Assembly: GCA_949451605.1 (NCBI GenBank)
Contig: CASTSB010000008.1
Span: 1 to 64,000 of the forward strand
DNA from: an uncultured Bacilli bacterium
GTDB lineage: Bacteria > Bacillota_I > Bacilli_A > RF39 > UBA660
Direction of reading: 5' to 3'
Length of the DNA: 64,000 nucleotides
Part shown: positions 26,372 to 35,670 of the stretch, in pieces
How positions within the stretch are numbered: the stretch's first letter is position 1
Layout: the number at the start of each line of letters is the position of its first letter
Translations under genes and position numbers: made by a program
Notes under the pieces: generated by a model
Databases searched by the model: none
Told to the model about the DNA's origin: nothing
What the model saw: only the letters and a program-made list of their open reading frames with translations

Positions 26372-26734
26372 TTATTTTTTATTAAACAATACTTTTATTT
26401 TATTATTTTTCTTTATCTTATCATGTTCTTTTATGCATGTTACTATCTTTTCACTTAATGATGGCTGATCTTTTGTTATAAATACCATATTCTTAATCAT
26501 TTTCTTAGCACTATATCCATCTCTAACCATTCCACCGAAAGCTTCATCTATAAAACTTATAGGATAACCATAACCACCATCAAAATTAATAATTAATTTT
26601 TCCTTATTTAGTAAACAATAATCATATTTAACTTTCAAAATAGTTTCTCTAAATTCTTCTCCAGAATAAGGTCCCTGTTTAATATACCTACCTCCTGGAG
26701 TATCAGTAAATTCTTTTACAATATTTATTTCCAT
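26372..26734 (-). CDS. STAS-like DUF4325 protein
   Basis: A 120-residue protein. GGRYIKQGPYSGEEFRE, then KLIINFDGGYGYPISFIDEAFGGMVRDG match the DUF4325 STAS-like pattern (quoted here as GGRYIKQGPYSGEEFRE and ISFIDEAFGGMV). Such proteins often accompany toxin-antitoxin or signalling modules, where the domain mediates protein-protein contact. No partner kinase or toxin is visible nearby. It sits between rimM and trmD with gaps of 9 and 27 bp, an unusual insertion in a conserved operon. Confidence 0.65.
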   Translation of the reverse strand: MEINIVKEFTDTPGGRYIKQGPYSGEEFRETILKVKYDYCLLNKEKLIINFDGGYGYPISFIDEAFGGMVRDGYSAKKMIKNMVFITKDQPSLSEKIVTCIKEHDKIKKNNKIKVLFNKK

Positions 26735-26743
26735 AATATTCTC

Positions 26744-27220
26744 CTATTTAAACTCTTCAATATCTACAACTATTTCTTTTCTATTTTTATTAACCCCTAC
26801 AAGCATAGGTGAATTAAAAGGTATTAAATATTCCTTATCAAACATTACTCTTATAATTTTATTTGAAGGAGAAGCCAAGAAAACTTCAACTACTTTTCCA
26901 ATCTCATTATTAGTAGAAATCACTATATATTCCAATAAATCTCTATCTAAAACTTCTTTATCATTTAAAGATAAATCTTCTTTTTTAAAATAGACTTTAG
27001 ACTTTAGTAGATGCAAAACATCATTGATATTATTATAGTCATTTAAAGTAACCATGTCAAAATTCTTATGTCTACGATAACTCATTATTTTATATTCTTT
27101 ATCATCTATATATAACTTATTTCCAACTTTAAAAACTTTATCTTTAAATTGAAAGTCACTAATAATTTTAAGTTCTCCTTTTATACCATGTGTTGAAACA
27201 ATCCTACCTACAAATAACAT
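26744..27220 (-). CDS. rimM: Ribosome maturation factor RimM
   Basis: A 158-residue 30S maturation factor that binds S19. The N-terminal domain has GRIVSTHGIKGELKI and the C-terminal PRC-barrel has LLEYIVISTNNEIGKVVEVF and YLIPF. Start 27220 follows GGGGAGATAGT, whereas the longer reading adds residues foreign to the family. It begins one base after the TrmH-family gene. Confidence 0.94.
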   Translation of the reverse strand: MLFVGRIVSTHGIKGELKIISDFQFKDKVFKVGNKLYIDDKEYKIMSYRRHKNFDMVTLNDYNNINDVLHLLKSKVYFKKEDLSLNDKEVLDRDLLEYIVISTNNEIGKVVEVFLASPSNKIIRVMFDKEYLIPFNSPMLVGVNKNRKEIVVDIEEFK

Positions 27221-27221
27221 A

Positions 27222-27956
27222 CTATCTCCCCATCTCATATAAAAGAATAGAAGTTGCGATTGCGACATTTAAACTTTCAACATTACTATTCATTTTTATA
27301 TACAAATTTTTATCGGCCAAAGCTTTAATTTCTTCTCTAACTCCATTACCTTCATTTCCCATTATTAAGGCAAAGCTTTTTTTAGCATTACCTTCTAAAC
27401 TACGAGCATCTATTCCATTATTAACATCAGTTGCATAAATCTCTATTCCAAGATTTTTGATATTATCTATTGCTAAAGCCATATCCATAGTAATTATATT
27501 GGTATGAAACATCATTCCTTGAGTAGCTCTAATTACTTTAGGGTTATATAAATCAACTGTATTTTCACTAAGAATTATTGTATCTATATTAAACGCAACT
27601 GCACTACGTATTATGGTTCCTAAATTACCAGGATCCTGTAATTCATCTAAAAGAAGAATTTTATTGCCAACAATCTGATTACTGCTTTTTTTCTTACAAA
27701 CACCTATTATATTAGTTGGTGTCTCAACTGAAGAAATTGCATTAATTATTTTAGAACTAACATAAGTTATTGGCATCTCTATAGAAAAATCATTATTTTC
27801 TTCTAAAATCACTTCTTCTAAAACTCCACTTTTAAAAGCTTCCATAACAAGATGGTCACCCTCAACTAAATAAAGTGATGTAATATCTCTATACTTTTTC
27901 TTATTAAGTCTTATTAAATTTTTAACTTTTTCATTTTCCAAACTAGTTATGACCAT
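27222..27956 (-). CDS. TrmH-family RNA methyltransferase
   Basis: A 244-residue SpoU-type enzyme that probably 2'-O-methylates rRNA or tRNA ribose. The N-terminal substrate-binding domain (RDITSLYLVEGDHLVMEA) is followed by the SPOUT domain with its three motifs: LQDPGNLGTIIRSAVAF, ALIMGNEGNGV, and IKMNSNVESLNVAIATSIL. The target nucleotide cannot be fixed from sequence. Its start overlaps the stop of the upstream DUF45-type gene by one base (TAATG), so translation is probably coupled. Confidence 0.92.
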   Translation of the reverse strand: MVITSLENEKVKNLIRLNKKKYRDITSLYLVEGDHLVMEAFKSGVLEEVILEENNDFSIEMPITYVSSKIINAISSVETPTNIIGVCKKKSSNQIVGNKILLLDELQDPGNLGTIIRSAVAFNIDTIILSENTVDLYNPKVIRATQGMMFHTNIITMDMALAIDNIKNLGIEIYATDVNNGIDARSLEGNAKKSFALIMGNEGNGVREEIKALADKNLYIKMNSNVESLNVAIATSILLYEMGR

Positions 27957-28594
27957 TAAAATTCTTTCATCTCCTTACGATACTTCTTAAAATTAGGCAT
28001 ATTCTCTTCAACGACACTCCAAAACTCTCTAGAATGATCGCCATGTACTAAATGAGTAAGCTCATGAATAATTACATAATCTAAATAACCTATATCTCTT
28101 TTAATAAGTTCTAAATTTAAAGTAATTATATGTGTCTTTATATTACAAACTCCCCACCTAGAAGTCATCTTCCTAATTCTTAACTTTGGATGAGGGATGT
28201 TACGAGTATAATTATTATAATTTAACTCAAGACGCTCTAAAAATAATTTGTTGGCTTCTTTCTTATAAAATTTATAAATATCATAATCTTTACCCATATA
28301 TACAGAATCACCATCTAAATATAACTTATCTTCTTCTATATATTTAATATCATACTTTTTTCCAAGAAAATAAAAACCATCATTATTTTCCTTTTTCTTT
28401 TTTTGAATTATTATCATATTTTCTATTTTAGAATAATTAGCTTCAATTAACTTAACTATTGACCTGTTAGAAGTTAACTTTCCAGTAGATACATGTATTT
28501 TTAAATCTTTTTTAACTCTAATATAAGTATTTTTTTGACCTAAAGTTCTTTCTATTATTACTGGATAATTTTCTCCATCAAGTAAAAAATTCAT
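27956..28594 (-). CDS. YgjP-like metal-dependent hydrolase (DUF45)
   Basis: A 212-residue protein of the SprT/YgjP-type metallopeptidase group. The zinc motif HELTHLVHGDHSREFW lies near residue 175, preceded by RKMTSRWGVCNIKTHIITLN, both family hallmarks. The physiological substrate is unknown. Start 28594 (MNFLLDG) follows GGTGATACAC; two upstream in-frame starts lack spacing. It overlaps the methyltransferase gene by one base. Confidence 0.88.
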   Translation of the reverse strand: MNFLLDGENYPVIIERTLGQKNTYIRVKKDLKIHVSTGKLTSNRSIVKLIEANYSKIENMIIIQKKKKENNDGFYFLGKKYDIKYIEEDKLYLDGDSVYMGKDYDIYKFYKKEANKLFLERLELNYNNYTRNIPHPKLRIRKMTSRWGVCNIKTHIITLNLELIKRDIGYLDYVIIHELTHLVHGDHSREFWSVVEENMPNFKKYRKEMKEF

Positions 28595-28633
28595 GTGTAT
28601 CACCAATCTTATTTTATAATAAAAAACAAAAAA

Positions 28634-28655
28634 AAGAAAGGATTTAACCTTTCTT
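28634..28655 (-). terminator. Intrinsic terminator after the first TasA-LamG gene
   Basis: AAGAAAGG pairs with CCTTTCTT around six bases, followed by a long T tract on the minus strand. Confidence 0.85.
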
Positions 28656-29883
28656 AATTAAAATCATAATAAGCAATTATTTTATCAAAGCTTATAGCTT
28701 CTCCATCAATAGCTCCTGTATAATTAGCACTTATCTCTTCAGCAGTTAACGCTCTATCAAAAATTAAGGCATCATCCACAGTAATTGCTGAAGGATTTTG
28801 AAATGGAAGTTCATTATCCCAAATATTAGGATTACCACCAATATATATAGGAAGAGAACTAACCGCAACATTACCAGTAACAGGCAACTCAAAATCAGTT
28901 GTACTACCAGCTCTACTTATTGCATTTCCATTTGCATAAATCTTAATCTTAGATCCATCATAAGTAAGAATAATAGTATAATAATCACTAGTATTTACTA
29001 TGAAGTCTGATGCAAAAAACTTATAAGATCCTTCTGTCATAATTGAAGCATTTATCTTTCCCTCAGAAGTCAAATAAAGTCCTAATCCAGCAACTTCCCA
29101 GTTCCCAAAAAATTCTTGATCTCTCTCAGACCTTATTTTATCAAATCTAGTTCTAATAACTAAGCTCACACCACTTCCAAAATCATGATTATCAAGACCT
29201 AAATCTATAATTTGATTTTCTCCATTTAAAGTAATTGTTCCACCATCATTTTTTACTGCACCATAACTCATAACAGCATCATTACCTTTTCCAGATAAAT
29301 CTTTTATAACTCTAGACTTAACAGCATTATTTCTAATTAAATCAGCATCTTTAGCTTGTGAATATTCAACTCTTAAAGATAAATTCACCTCACTATCACT
29401 ACTAGGTAAATCTTCCATTTGAATATCTCTTTTAAACTTAACAGTTACTTTAAACGAATCTCTACTGTGTTTTGGTAAAAAATTCTTTTCAGTAATAGGA
29501 GTACTATCACTATAAGTAATAATATAATCAGTTATTTTATTTTGTTCCTCTGTAAGTTCACTATTGTTTATTAAACTAATCATCGCATCTATTGTTCCAT
29601 CATTTACAACATCAACATCAAAAGAATACTCATCTCCTGGATCTTCAAGCGCTATTTTATAGTTTAATGTAGTAGTATTTTTATTGCTCGCAACAGGAGC
29701 TTCTACTTGAAACTTTTCACCTTTTAAAACTCTTATATTATCAAAATATATTTTCCAGCTTACACGGCTAACATTAGCAAATCCCCCAATTTCCAAAGTA
29801 GTCGCAATTAAAGCATAACCAACACTTATGAACATTACTAAAGCTAAAAGTATAATGACATATTTATTATTTTTCTTTTTCAT
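28654..29883 (-). CDS. Secreted protein with TasA-like module and LamG-like domain
   Basis: A 409-residue exported protein. Residues 1-27 form a signal or anchor (KKKNNKYVIILLALVMFISV). Residues about 35-190 are the same module as the 187-residue protein at 23115 (VSWKIYFDNI, DPGDEYSFDVDVVNDGTIDA, DIQMEDLPSSD). After a linker with DLSGKGNDAVM comes a concanavalin-like LamG domain (about 200-409) with ITLNGENQIIDLG, YTIILTYDGSKIKIYANG and IFDRALTAEEISANY. LamG domains bind glycans or host-matrix proteins. It lies 18 bp after its paralogue at 29902 and ends at a terminator. Confidence 0.72.
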   Translation of the reverse strand: MKKKNNKYVIILLALVMFISVGYALIATTLEIGGFANVSRVSWKIYFDNIRVLKGEKFQVEAPVASNKNTTTLNYKIALEDPGDEYSFDVDVVNDGTIDAMISLINNSELTEEQNKITDYIITYSDSTPITEKNFLPKHSRDSFKVTVKFKRDIQMEDLPSSDSEVNLSLRVEYSQAKDADLIRNNAVKSRVIKDLSGKGNDAVMSYGAVKNDGGTITLNGENQIIDLGLDNHDFGSGVSLVIRTRFDKIRSERDQEFFGNWEVAGLGLYLTSEGKINASIMTEGSYKFFASDFIVNTSDYYTIILTYDGSKIKIYANGNAISRAGSTTDFELPVTGNVAVSSLPIYIGGNPNIWDNELPFQNPSAITVDDALIFDRALTAEEISANYTGAIDGEAISFDKIIAYYDFN

Positions 29884-29901
29884 AATATTTCCTCCCTAGT
29901 C

Positions 29902-31101
29902 CTATTCAAAATTATAATAAGCCAACATATTAGTAGTATCCACTGGATTAACTGTAGACTTATAATTATCATTAATTTCTTCTGCAGTTAATGCTCTATT
30001 AAATATTAACACATCTGAAACAGTTATAGCTGAAGGCTGAGTAATAATACCATCAGGTTCTGGATTAGCTCCAACATAGATTGGAAGAGAACTACTTAAA
30101 ACTGCATCCGTATTATCCATTTCTGTAGTTGATGTTTCTGTTGAAGTTTGAGCAGCACCATTAACATAAAGTTTTACTTTTGCCCCATCATAAGTTAATA
30201 CAAGAGTATACCATGTATTTTCACTTCTAACAGGGGTAGTCATAAACCTTGTATAATTATTAGCTCTAGAAAAAACAGATGCCCTAAAAGTATTGTTTTC
30301 TTGTAAATCTATTCCCATTCCTGCTTGTTGCCAATTTCCCATTAAATAACTAATTCTAGAACCTTGATTAATTTTTGTTCTAAGTACATAACTTAAAGTA
30401 TTTCCAAAATCATAATTATCAAATCCACAATTCATGTAATCATTTACACCATCAAGTGTAATCGTATTATCATTATTCTTTTTACCACCAATTAAAATTG
30501 CATCATTTCCGTTTTCTGATAAATCTTTTATTACTAAAGATTTATTTTTTCTATTATCAGAGTCTTTTGCTTGAGTATATTCAAGTCCAAGTTCAAAATT
30601 GATTGATGCCTCAGTCGTTGGCAAATCCTCTACATTAATGTCTTTTCTATAACTAACTGTTACTGTAAATGAGTCACTCATTTTACTACCTAAAAAATTC
30701 TTCTCTTGAAGCAAACTTCCATCAGCATATGTAATTGTAAAATCCGCAAATTTTTTCAGATCATCAGTTAACTCCGTTTTGTTAATTAAACTAATCATTG
30801 CATCCATTGTTCCATCATTTACAACATCTACATTAAATTGATAAACATCTCCTGGCTTAGTAAAATTAACTGAATATTCTAAAGACGTAGTTTTATTTCC
30901 GTTTATCGTTGGAGCTGTAGTCGCAAGACTTTCTCCTTTAGTAACTTTCAAATCATAAAAATAGATAGACCAAACACTCCTATTTAAATGTCCAAGCCCT
31001 GTAATATTTAAACTACTTGAAAGATAGGCGTAACCAATACTTACACATAAAACTAATCCTAAAACTACTAAATATTTTGTTCTAGACTTTTTTCTTCTCA
31101 T
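29902..31101 (-). CDS. Secreted protein with TasA-like module and LamG-like domain, paralogue
   Basis: A 399-residue paralogue of the next gene, with the same two-part plan: basic start and hydrophobic segment (TKYLVVLGLVLCVSIGYAYL), TasA-like module (VWSIYFYDLKVTKG, KPGDVYQFNVDVVNDGTMDA, DINVEDLPTTE), linker DLSENGNDAIL, then LamG-like domain (ITLDGVNDYMNCGFDNYDFG, WYTLVLTYDGAKVKLYVNG, IFNRALTAEEINDNY). The tandem pair probably arose by duplication. Both likely sit on the cell surface; SipW at 45333 is a plausible processing enzyme but is 14 kb away. Confidence 0.72.
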   Translation of the reverse strand: MRRKKSRTKYLVVLGLVLCVSIGYAYLSSSLNITGLGHLNRSVWSIYFYDLKVTKGESLATTAPTINGNKTTSLEYSVNFTKPGDVYQFNVDVVNDGTMDAMISLINKTELTDDLKKFADFTITYADGSLLQEKNFLGSKMSDSFTVTVSYRKDINVEDLPTTEASINFELGLEYTQAKDSDNRKNKSLVIKDLSENGNDAILIGGKKNNDNTITLDGVNDYMNCGFDNYDFGNTLSYVLRTKINQGSRISYLMGNWQQAGMGIDLQENNTFRASVFSRANNYTRFMTTPVRSENTWYTLVLTYDGAKVKLYVNGAAQTSTETSTTEMDNTDAVLSSSLPIYVGANPEPDGIITQPSAITVSDVLIFNRALTAEEINDNYKSTVNPVDTTNMLAYYNFE

Positions 31102-31233
31102 ACCAATTCTCCTTTAGTATAATCCCTACTATAATTCATTATATAAAAAAAATGCTTTTATTTCAATTAGTATTTTAGGAAATATTTGTATAAATTTTAT
31201 TATATTAACCAAAATAAATTAAAGGAGGATTTT

Positions 31234-31458
31234 ATGGACGTTGATATAAGAGAACATATTATAAATAACTTTAAAGGAGACAACTATGAAACTTTACGTA
31301 GAGCGATTACAGAATCTGTAAAAGAAAAAGATGAAATAACACTACCAGGACTAGGAGTATTTTTTGAACTAATTTGGGAAAATGCAACTGAAGAGTTAAA
31401 AGATCAACTAATAATGATAATAAAAAGAAGAGTTGAAAAAGGACCAGTTATTGATTAA
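31234..31458 (+). CDS. sspI: Small acid-soluble spore protein SspI
   Basis: A 74-residue protein on the plus strand. MDVDIREHIINNFKGDNYE and especially LPGLGVFFELIWENATEE match the SspI (SASP H/I-type minor spore protein) family. It is made in the forespore and is found in the spore core. Start 31234 follows AAAGGAGGA; the longer reading begins in AT-rich leader. Its promoter should be SigG-dependent; only a weak GTATA-type -35 is visible at about 31189. It converges on pheT and shares a terminator. Confidence 0.9.
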   Translation: MDVDIREHIINNFKGDNYETLRRAITESVKEKDEITLPGLGVFFELIWENATEELKDQLIMIIKRRVEKGPVID

Positions 31459-31473
31459 TAACTAGTCCTTTTT
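31436..31473. terminator. Bidirectional terminator between sspI and pheT
   Basis: GGACCAGTTATT at 31441-31452 pairs with AATAACTAGTCC at 31457-31468, flanked by A5 and T5, so it can end transcripts from both sides. It overlaps the end of sspI. Confidence 0.8.
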
Positions 31474-33843
31474 CTATTTATCTCTTAAAATTGCATTAAA
31501 TTCCTTACATACTTTTTCATTAATATTATTAAATATTTGCATTACTTCTTCTTCAGTTAATGTTCTATTATTATCCATAAATACTAAATTAAATGCTAAT
31601 GATTTTTTATCATTACTTACATTTTCACCAGTATATACATCAAATACTTTAACATCACTTAAAAGTCTTCCCCCTGCTTTTTTAATTAAATCAAGAACAC
31701 TTCCTGCAGTAACATCTTTATCTAATATAAAAGCAATGTCTTTTTCAATAGTCGGATACTTTGGAGCCTCCTTATACTTTAATGGCTTAATTTTACTCAT
31801 TAAAGCCTGTAAAGAAAGTTCAAAAACATATACTTCATCTTTTACAATTTTTGGATGTACTCTACCAATAATACCAATTACTTTTCTATCAAGTAAAATA
31901 TCAGCACTTATACCAGGATGTAAGTCTTTAGAATGACTAATAGAAAAACTATATCTATTTTTAAATCCCATATAATCTAAAATATTTTCAACAATTCCTT
32001 TTACTAAATAGAAATCTACTTTTTTATCTAAATCCCATCCATTGGATAAATAACTTCCTGATAATAACCCACAAACTTTACTCTCCTCATTATAAGATTT
32101 ATCATATGTTTTAGCTATTTCATATAACATAACATCTTTTACTTTACGTTTTTTATTATAGTCATAAACATTTAGTAATGAAGGAATTAAAGTTGTTCTA
32201 ACTATACTTTTATCAACACTCATCGGATTTGGCAAGACAACCTTTTCTTTTCCTTCATAATCAAACAATTCTGCCATTGAAGGAGAAACCAAAGTATAAG
32301 TTTTAGCTTCATTTAATCCTAAACTTCTTAATCTTTTTGAAACTAGCTTACGATATTTAACGTCCCCTACATACTCACCTTGTCTAATAGAAACTTTTGG
32401 AAGTGTAGAAACTAAATTTTGATAACCATAAAGTCTACCAATCTCTTCAGCAATATCATTAACATTTGGATCTACATCAAGTCTTCTTTTTGGTATAACC
32501 ACTTTAAACATACCGTTATTTAATTCATATTCAAAGTCAAGTCTTCCAAGTTCAATCTTCATATCTTCTTCTGTTATTTTAATTCCAAGAATTTTATTAA
32601 TATCTTCAGCGCTAAATTCTACAAATTTTTCAGTCTTTGGAATCACATCATACTTAACAACTCCAGATAAAATTTCAGCATCAGCATATTTTTCTAATAA
32701 ATGGCAAGCACGATTTAAAGCTTTCTCTGTATATTCATAACTCAAACCCTTACCATATCTAATAGATGCTTCACTTCTTAAATCTAAGTTTGCTGCAGTA
32801 TATCTAATACTAACAGGATCAAATATTGCAGCTTCAATTAAAATATCAGTCGTATTACTATCAACTTCAGTATTTTCTCCACCCATTACTCCTGCAATAC
32901 AAACAGCTTTTTCTCCATCAGTAATAACAATATCATTACTGTTTAATACACGACTCTTTCCATCAAGTGTAACTACTTCTTCATTATCCTTAGCATCTCT
33001 TACTAAAATTCTATCTCCTAGCTTTTTCTTATCAAAGAAATGTAGTGGCTGACCATACTCTAACATTACATAATTAGAAATATCTACAACATTATTAATA
33101 GGTCTCATACCAGCAGCACTAAGACGTCTTTTTATAAATTCTGGGCTTTCCTTAATCTTTACACCTCTTACCAGTTTAGCACTATAATAAGGACATTTCT
33201 TAGACTCAACATCTAAAGAAAAATGTTTTTCAATTGAATCACTAACTTCCTTATAATCACAATTTGGAAGAGTAACGCTTCTATTTAAAATAGCGCCAAT
33301 CTCATAAGCAAATCCGATATGATAATAACAATCATTATTTCTATGTTTATGAATATCTAACTCATATAAAGTATCGTCAAGTCCTAAATATTTTAGAGGA
33401 TCTGCACCAACAGGAGCATCTTTATCTAACTCTTCAATTCCCCTATTATATGCTTCTTCAGTTTTTTCTTCTAATCCTAATTCATACAAAGCACATATCA
33501 TTCCATTAGATTCTTCTCCTCTAATTTTACTTGCTTTAATTACAAAGTCACCGGGTAAAACAGCACCTGGCAATGAAACAATAACTTTTAAACCTTTTCT
33601 AACATTAGGAGCACCACAAACAATTTGAGTTACCTTATCTCCAATATTAACTTGACATACATGCAAATGATCACTATCAGGATGATCAACACATTCAACA
33701 ACTTCACCAATTACTAAATTATCAATATGATTAGTTATAACCTTCTCAACATTAATACCAGACTTAGTAATTTTAACAGCTAATTCTTTTAAATCTTGAT
33801 CAGAAATATCAATATAATCTTTAACCCATTCTAAACTAATCAT
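31474..33843 (-). CDS. pheT: Phenylalanyl-tRNA synthetase beta subunit
   Basis: A 789-residue beta chain of the alpha2-beta2 PheRS. It contains the EMAP-like tRNA-binding domain (VGEVVECVDHPDSDHLHVC region, about 35-150), B3/B4 editing domain (ITDGEKAVCIAGVMGGENTE, given as ITDGEKAVCIAGVMGG), B5 domain, core domain, and the C-terminal FDX-ACB anticodon domain (KYPTIEKDIAFILDKDV). Start 33843 (MISLEWVKDY) overlaps pheS by eight bases, so translation is coupled. Confidence 0.97.
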   Translation of the reverse strand: MISLEWVKDYIDISDQDLKELAVKITKSGINVEKVITNHIDNLVIGEVVECVDHPDSDHLHVCQVNIGDKVTQIVCGAPNVRKGLKVIVSLPGAVLPGDFVIKASKIRGEESNGMICALYELGLEEKTEEAYNRGIEELDKDAPVGADPLKYLGLDDTLYELDIHKHRNNDCYYHIGFAYEIGAILNRSVTLPNCDYKEVSDSIEKHFSLDVESKKCPYYSAKLVRGVKIKESPEFIKRRLSAAGMRPINNVVDISNYVMLEYGQPLHFFDKKKLGDRILVRDAKDNEEVVTLDGKSRVLNSNDIVITDGEKAVCIAGVMGGENTEVDSNTTDILIEAAIFDPVSIRYTAANLDLRSEASIRYGKGLSYEYTEKALNRACHLLEKYADAEILSGVVKYDVIPKTEKFVEFSAEDINKILGIKITEEDMKIELGRLDFEYELNNGMFKVVIPKRRLDVDPNVNDIAEEIGRLYGYQNLVSTLPKVSIRQGEYVGDVKYRKLVSKRLRSLGLNEAKTYTLVSPSMAELFDYEGKEKVVLPNPMSVDKSIVRTTLIPSLLNVYDYNKKRKVKDVMLYEIAKTYDKSYNEESKVCGLLSGSYLSNGWDLDKKVDFYLVKGIVENILDYMGFKNRYSFSISHSKDLHPGISADILLDRKVIGIIGRVHPKIVKDEVYVFELSLQALMSKIKPLKYKEAPKYPTIEKDIAFILDKDVTAGSVLDLIKKAGGRLLSDVKVFDVYTGENVSNDKKSLAFNLVFMDNNRTLTEEEVMQIFNNINEKVCKEFNAILRDK

Positions 33844-34885
33844 TCCACTCCATCTCCTTCCTATCAAATGCTTTTGCTTCTCTTAAATCTGTATTATAAA
33901 TAGCACGACAATCATCTATTCCATACTTAAGCATAGTAAGTCTATCTGCACCAAATCCAAACGCAAATCCACTCCACTTTTCTGGATCATAGCCACTCAT
34001 ACGAAGAACATTAGGGTGAACAACACCAGCACCAACCACTGTAATCCAACCAGTATTTTTACAAATATGACATCCTTCTCCATGGCAATTAAAACAGCTA
34101 ATATCTCCTTCAACTGAAGGCTCAGTAAATTGATAATAACTTGGATGGAAACGAGTTTCAGTTTCAGGTCCAAATAATCTTTTAGCAAGTACATCAATAG
34201 TTCCCTTTAAATCAGATAAAGAAATATCTTTATCAACTAAAAGACCTTCTATTTGCATAAATTGATGTGAATGAGTTGCATCATCATCATCTCTTCTATA
34301 TGTCTTACCTGGACAAATTACTCTAATTGGAACTTCTCCCTTTCCCTTTAACATAGTTCTAACTTGAACTGGTGAAGTTTGACTTCTAAGTAATATTTCT
34401 TCTCCTTCAATATAGAATGTATCTTGAGCATCTCTTGCTGGATGACCTTTTGGAATATTAAGCATTTCAAAATTATATTTATCAAGTTCAATCTCAGGAC
34501 CATCCACAACATCATATCCCATAGACATAAAAATTTCTTCAACATCTTCTACTAACTTTTCAAGCATATTAGGTGCACCACTTTGAACATGGGTAGCAGG
34601 TAAAGAAATATCAATAGCTTCTTTTGCTAGTTTCTCATTTAGTTTAGCAGTTTCATATTCATTCTTTTTATTTTCATAAAAATCATTAAAAGTATTTCTT
34701 AATTCATTTACTTTTTGACCAAATTCTTTTTTCTTATCATTTTCAATATTTTTAATTTCACTATTTAGTTCTGTAATTAAACCCTTTTTACTTAAATACT
34801 TAATCTTTAATTCATTTAAATCTTCTAGTGAATTAACTTTTTTCAAGTCTTTTTCTAAGTCTTCTTTAACACTTTCTATACTCAT
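33836..34885 (-). CDS. pheS: Phenylalanyl-tRNA synthetase alpha subunit
   Basis: The 349-residue catalytic alpha chain. An N-terminal coiled-coil arm binds tRNA-Phe. Class II motifs: DTFYIEGEEILLRSQTSPVQ (motif 2 region), FHPSYYQFTEPSVEGDISC, and GFGADRLTMLKYGIDD (motif 3). Start follows GGAGG. First gene of pheST behind a T-box leader. Confidence 0.97.
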   Translation of the reverse strand: MSIESVKEDLEKDLKKVNSLEDLNELKIKYLSKKGLITELNSEIKNIENDKKKEFGQKVNELRNTFNDFYENKKNEYETAKLNEKLAKEAIDISLPATHVQSGAPNMLEKLVEDVEEIFMSMGYDVVDGPEIELDKYNFEMLNIPKGHPARDAQDTFYIEGEEILLRSQTSPVQVRTMLKGKGEVPIRVICPGKTYRRDDDDATHSHQFMQIEGLLVDKDISLSDLKGTIDVLAKRLFGPETETRFHPSYYQFTEPSVEGDISCFNCHGEGCHICKNTGWITVVGAGVVHPNVLRMSGYDPEKWSGFAFGFGADRLTMLKYGIDDCRAIYNTDLREAKAFDRKEMEWND

Positions 34886-34904
34886 ATTTTCCTCCTTAAA
34901 TTAC

Positions 34905-35127
34905 ATGGATTAAAAAAAGAACTATAAACTTAAGGACGACTTTATCGCGGTACCACCTTAATTCATAGTTCTCTACTATACACTCTAATCTTTTAACGCA
35001 AGAAATACGCTTACTATTAATAAGAACTCCTAAGACGAATTCGTAAACTATCTTTACTTGTTCACACCTAATCACAAGTTCTCTTAAAAAGAATCATTTA
35101 CTACTACTTCTTAATCCATGTCGATAT
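34905..35127 (-). promoter_or_regulatory. T-box riboswitch upstream of pheST
   Basis: The T-box core AAGGTGGTACCGCG lies at 34946-34959 on the minus strand, followed by a GTCCTTAAGTTTATAGT segment that can pair back (ACTATGAATTAAGG) to form the terminator. Uncharged tRNA-Phe is the expected ligand. Confidence 0.88.
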
Positions 35128-35132
35128 CAATT

Positions 35133-35141
35133 ATTATAACA
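35133..35141 (-). promoter_or_regulatory. Extended -10 promoter of the pheST leader
   Basis: TGTTATAAT on the minus strand is an extended -10. No good -35 is visible. It sits just upstream of the T-box leader and just past the preceding unknown gene. Confidence 0.45.
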
Positions 35142-35150
35142 CAAAATTAT

Positions 35151-35669
35151 TTAATTAAAATAATTTTTACTATAAATTTTTATTTTTTCTTTAGAATTTT
35201 CTAACTTTTCAATATCATCTTCTAATATATTCTCCGAATATTTAAATAAATCGTGATTTTGAAGATCATTTATAAGTTTATTCCCAAAATTATCTAATAA
35301 ATAACCATAATTATCTGCTTCTTCTCTTTGTCTTACAAAATTTAATACATTATATCTATTTAAATTTGCACTAGCAGTATTTGAGCCATTCAAAGCTATA
35401 ATATGGTTTATTTTTGTTTGATTATAAGTTGAACATAAATATAAAATACTACTTAATAAATACTCAGCTTCAAATTCTATTCTTTTACCTATTGCCATAT
35501 AACCTGCTAAATACCCAAAAGTTTTTTTAAAATCAGTATTATTAATTACATCTAACTCTTCTAATAAATTAAAACGATGAAACTTAATTAATGCATTATA
35601 TTCTTTATCGCTTAACTCTTCATTATTCTTTAACTTTCTTGTCAAATCTGAAACATTATATGCTGCCAT
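35151..35669 (-). CDS. Unknown protein, tandem paralogue B
   Basis: A 172-residue, probably helical cytoplasmic protein of unknown family. It aligns loosely along its length with the neighbouring 172-residue protein: SDKEYNALIKFHRFNLLEELD here against DDLEYLRIINYRRNIMKEDLD there (both given in part), then DVINNTDFKKTFGYL against DNINNSNYFITFAKL. No membrane segments or catalytic motifs stand out. It begins one base after its paralogue. Confidence 0.6.
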   Translation of the reverse strand: MAAYNVSDLTRKLKNNEELSDKEYNALIKFHRFNLLEELDVINNTDFKKTFGYLAGYMAIGKRIEFEAEYLLSSILYLCSTYNQTKINHIIALNGSNTASANLNRYNVLNFVRQREEADNYGYLLDNFGNKLINDLQNHDLFKYSENILEDDIEKLENSKEKIKIYSKNYFN

Positions 35670-35670
35670 A

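Noticed and set aside
31180-31233. SigG promoter before sspI
   Set aside because: A GTATA at about the right place has no matching -10 at proper spacing, so it is not annotated.
33997-34545. Two minus-strand frames inside pheS
   Set aside because: Alternative frame shadows of a clear pheS gene.
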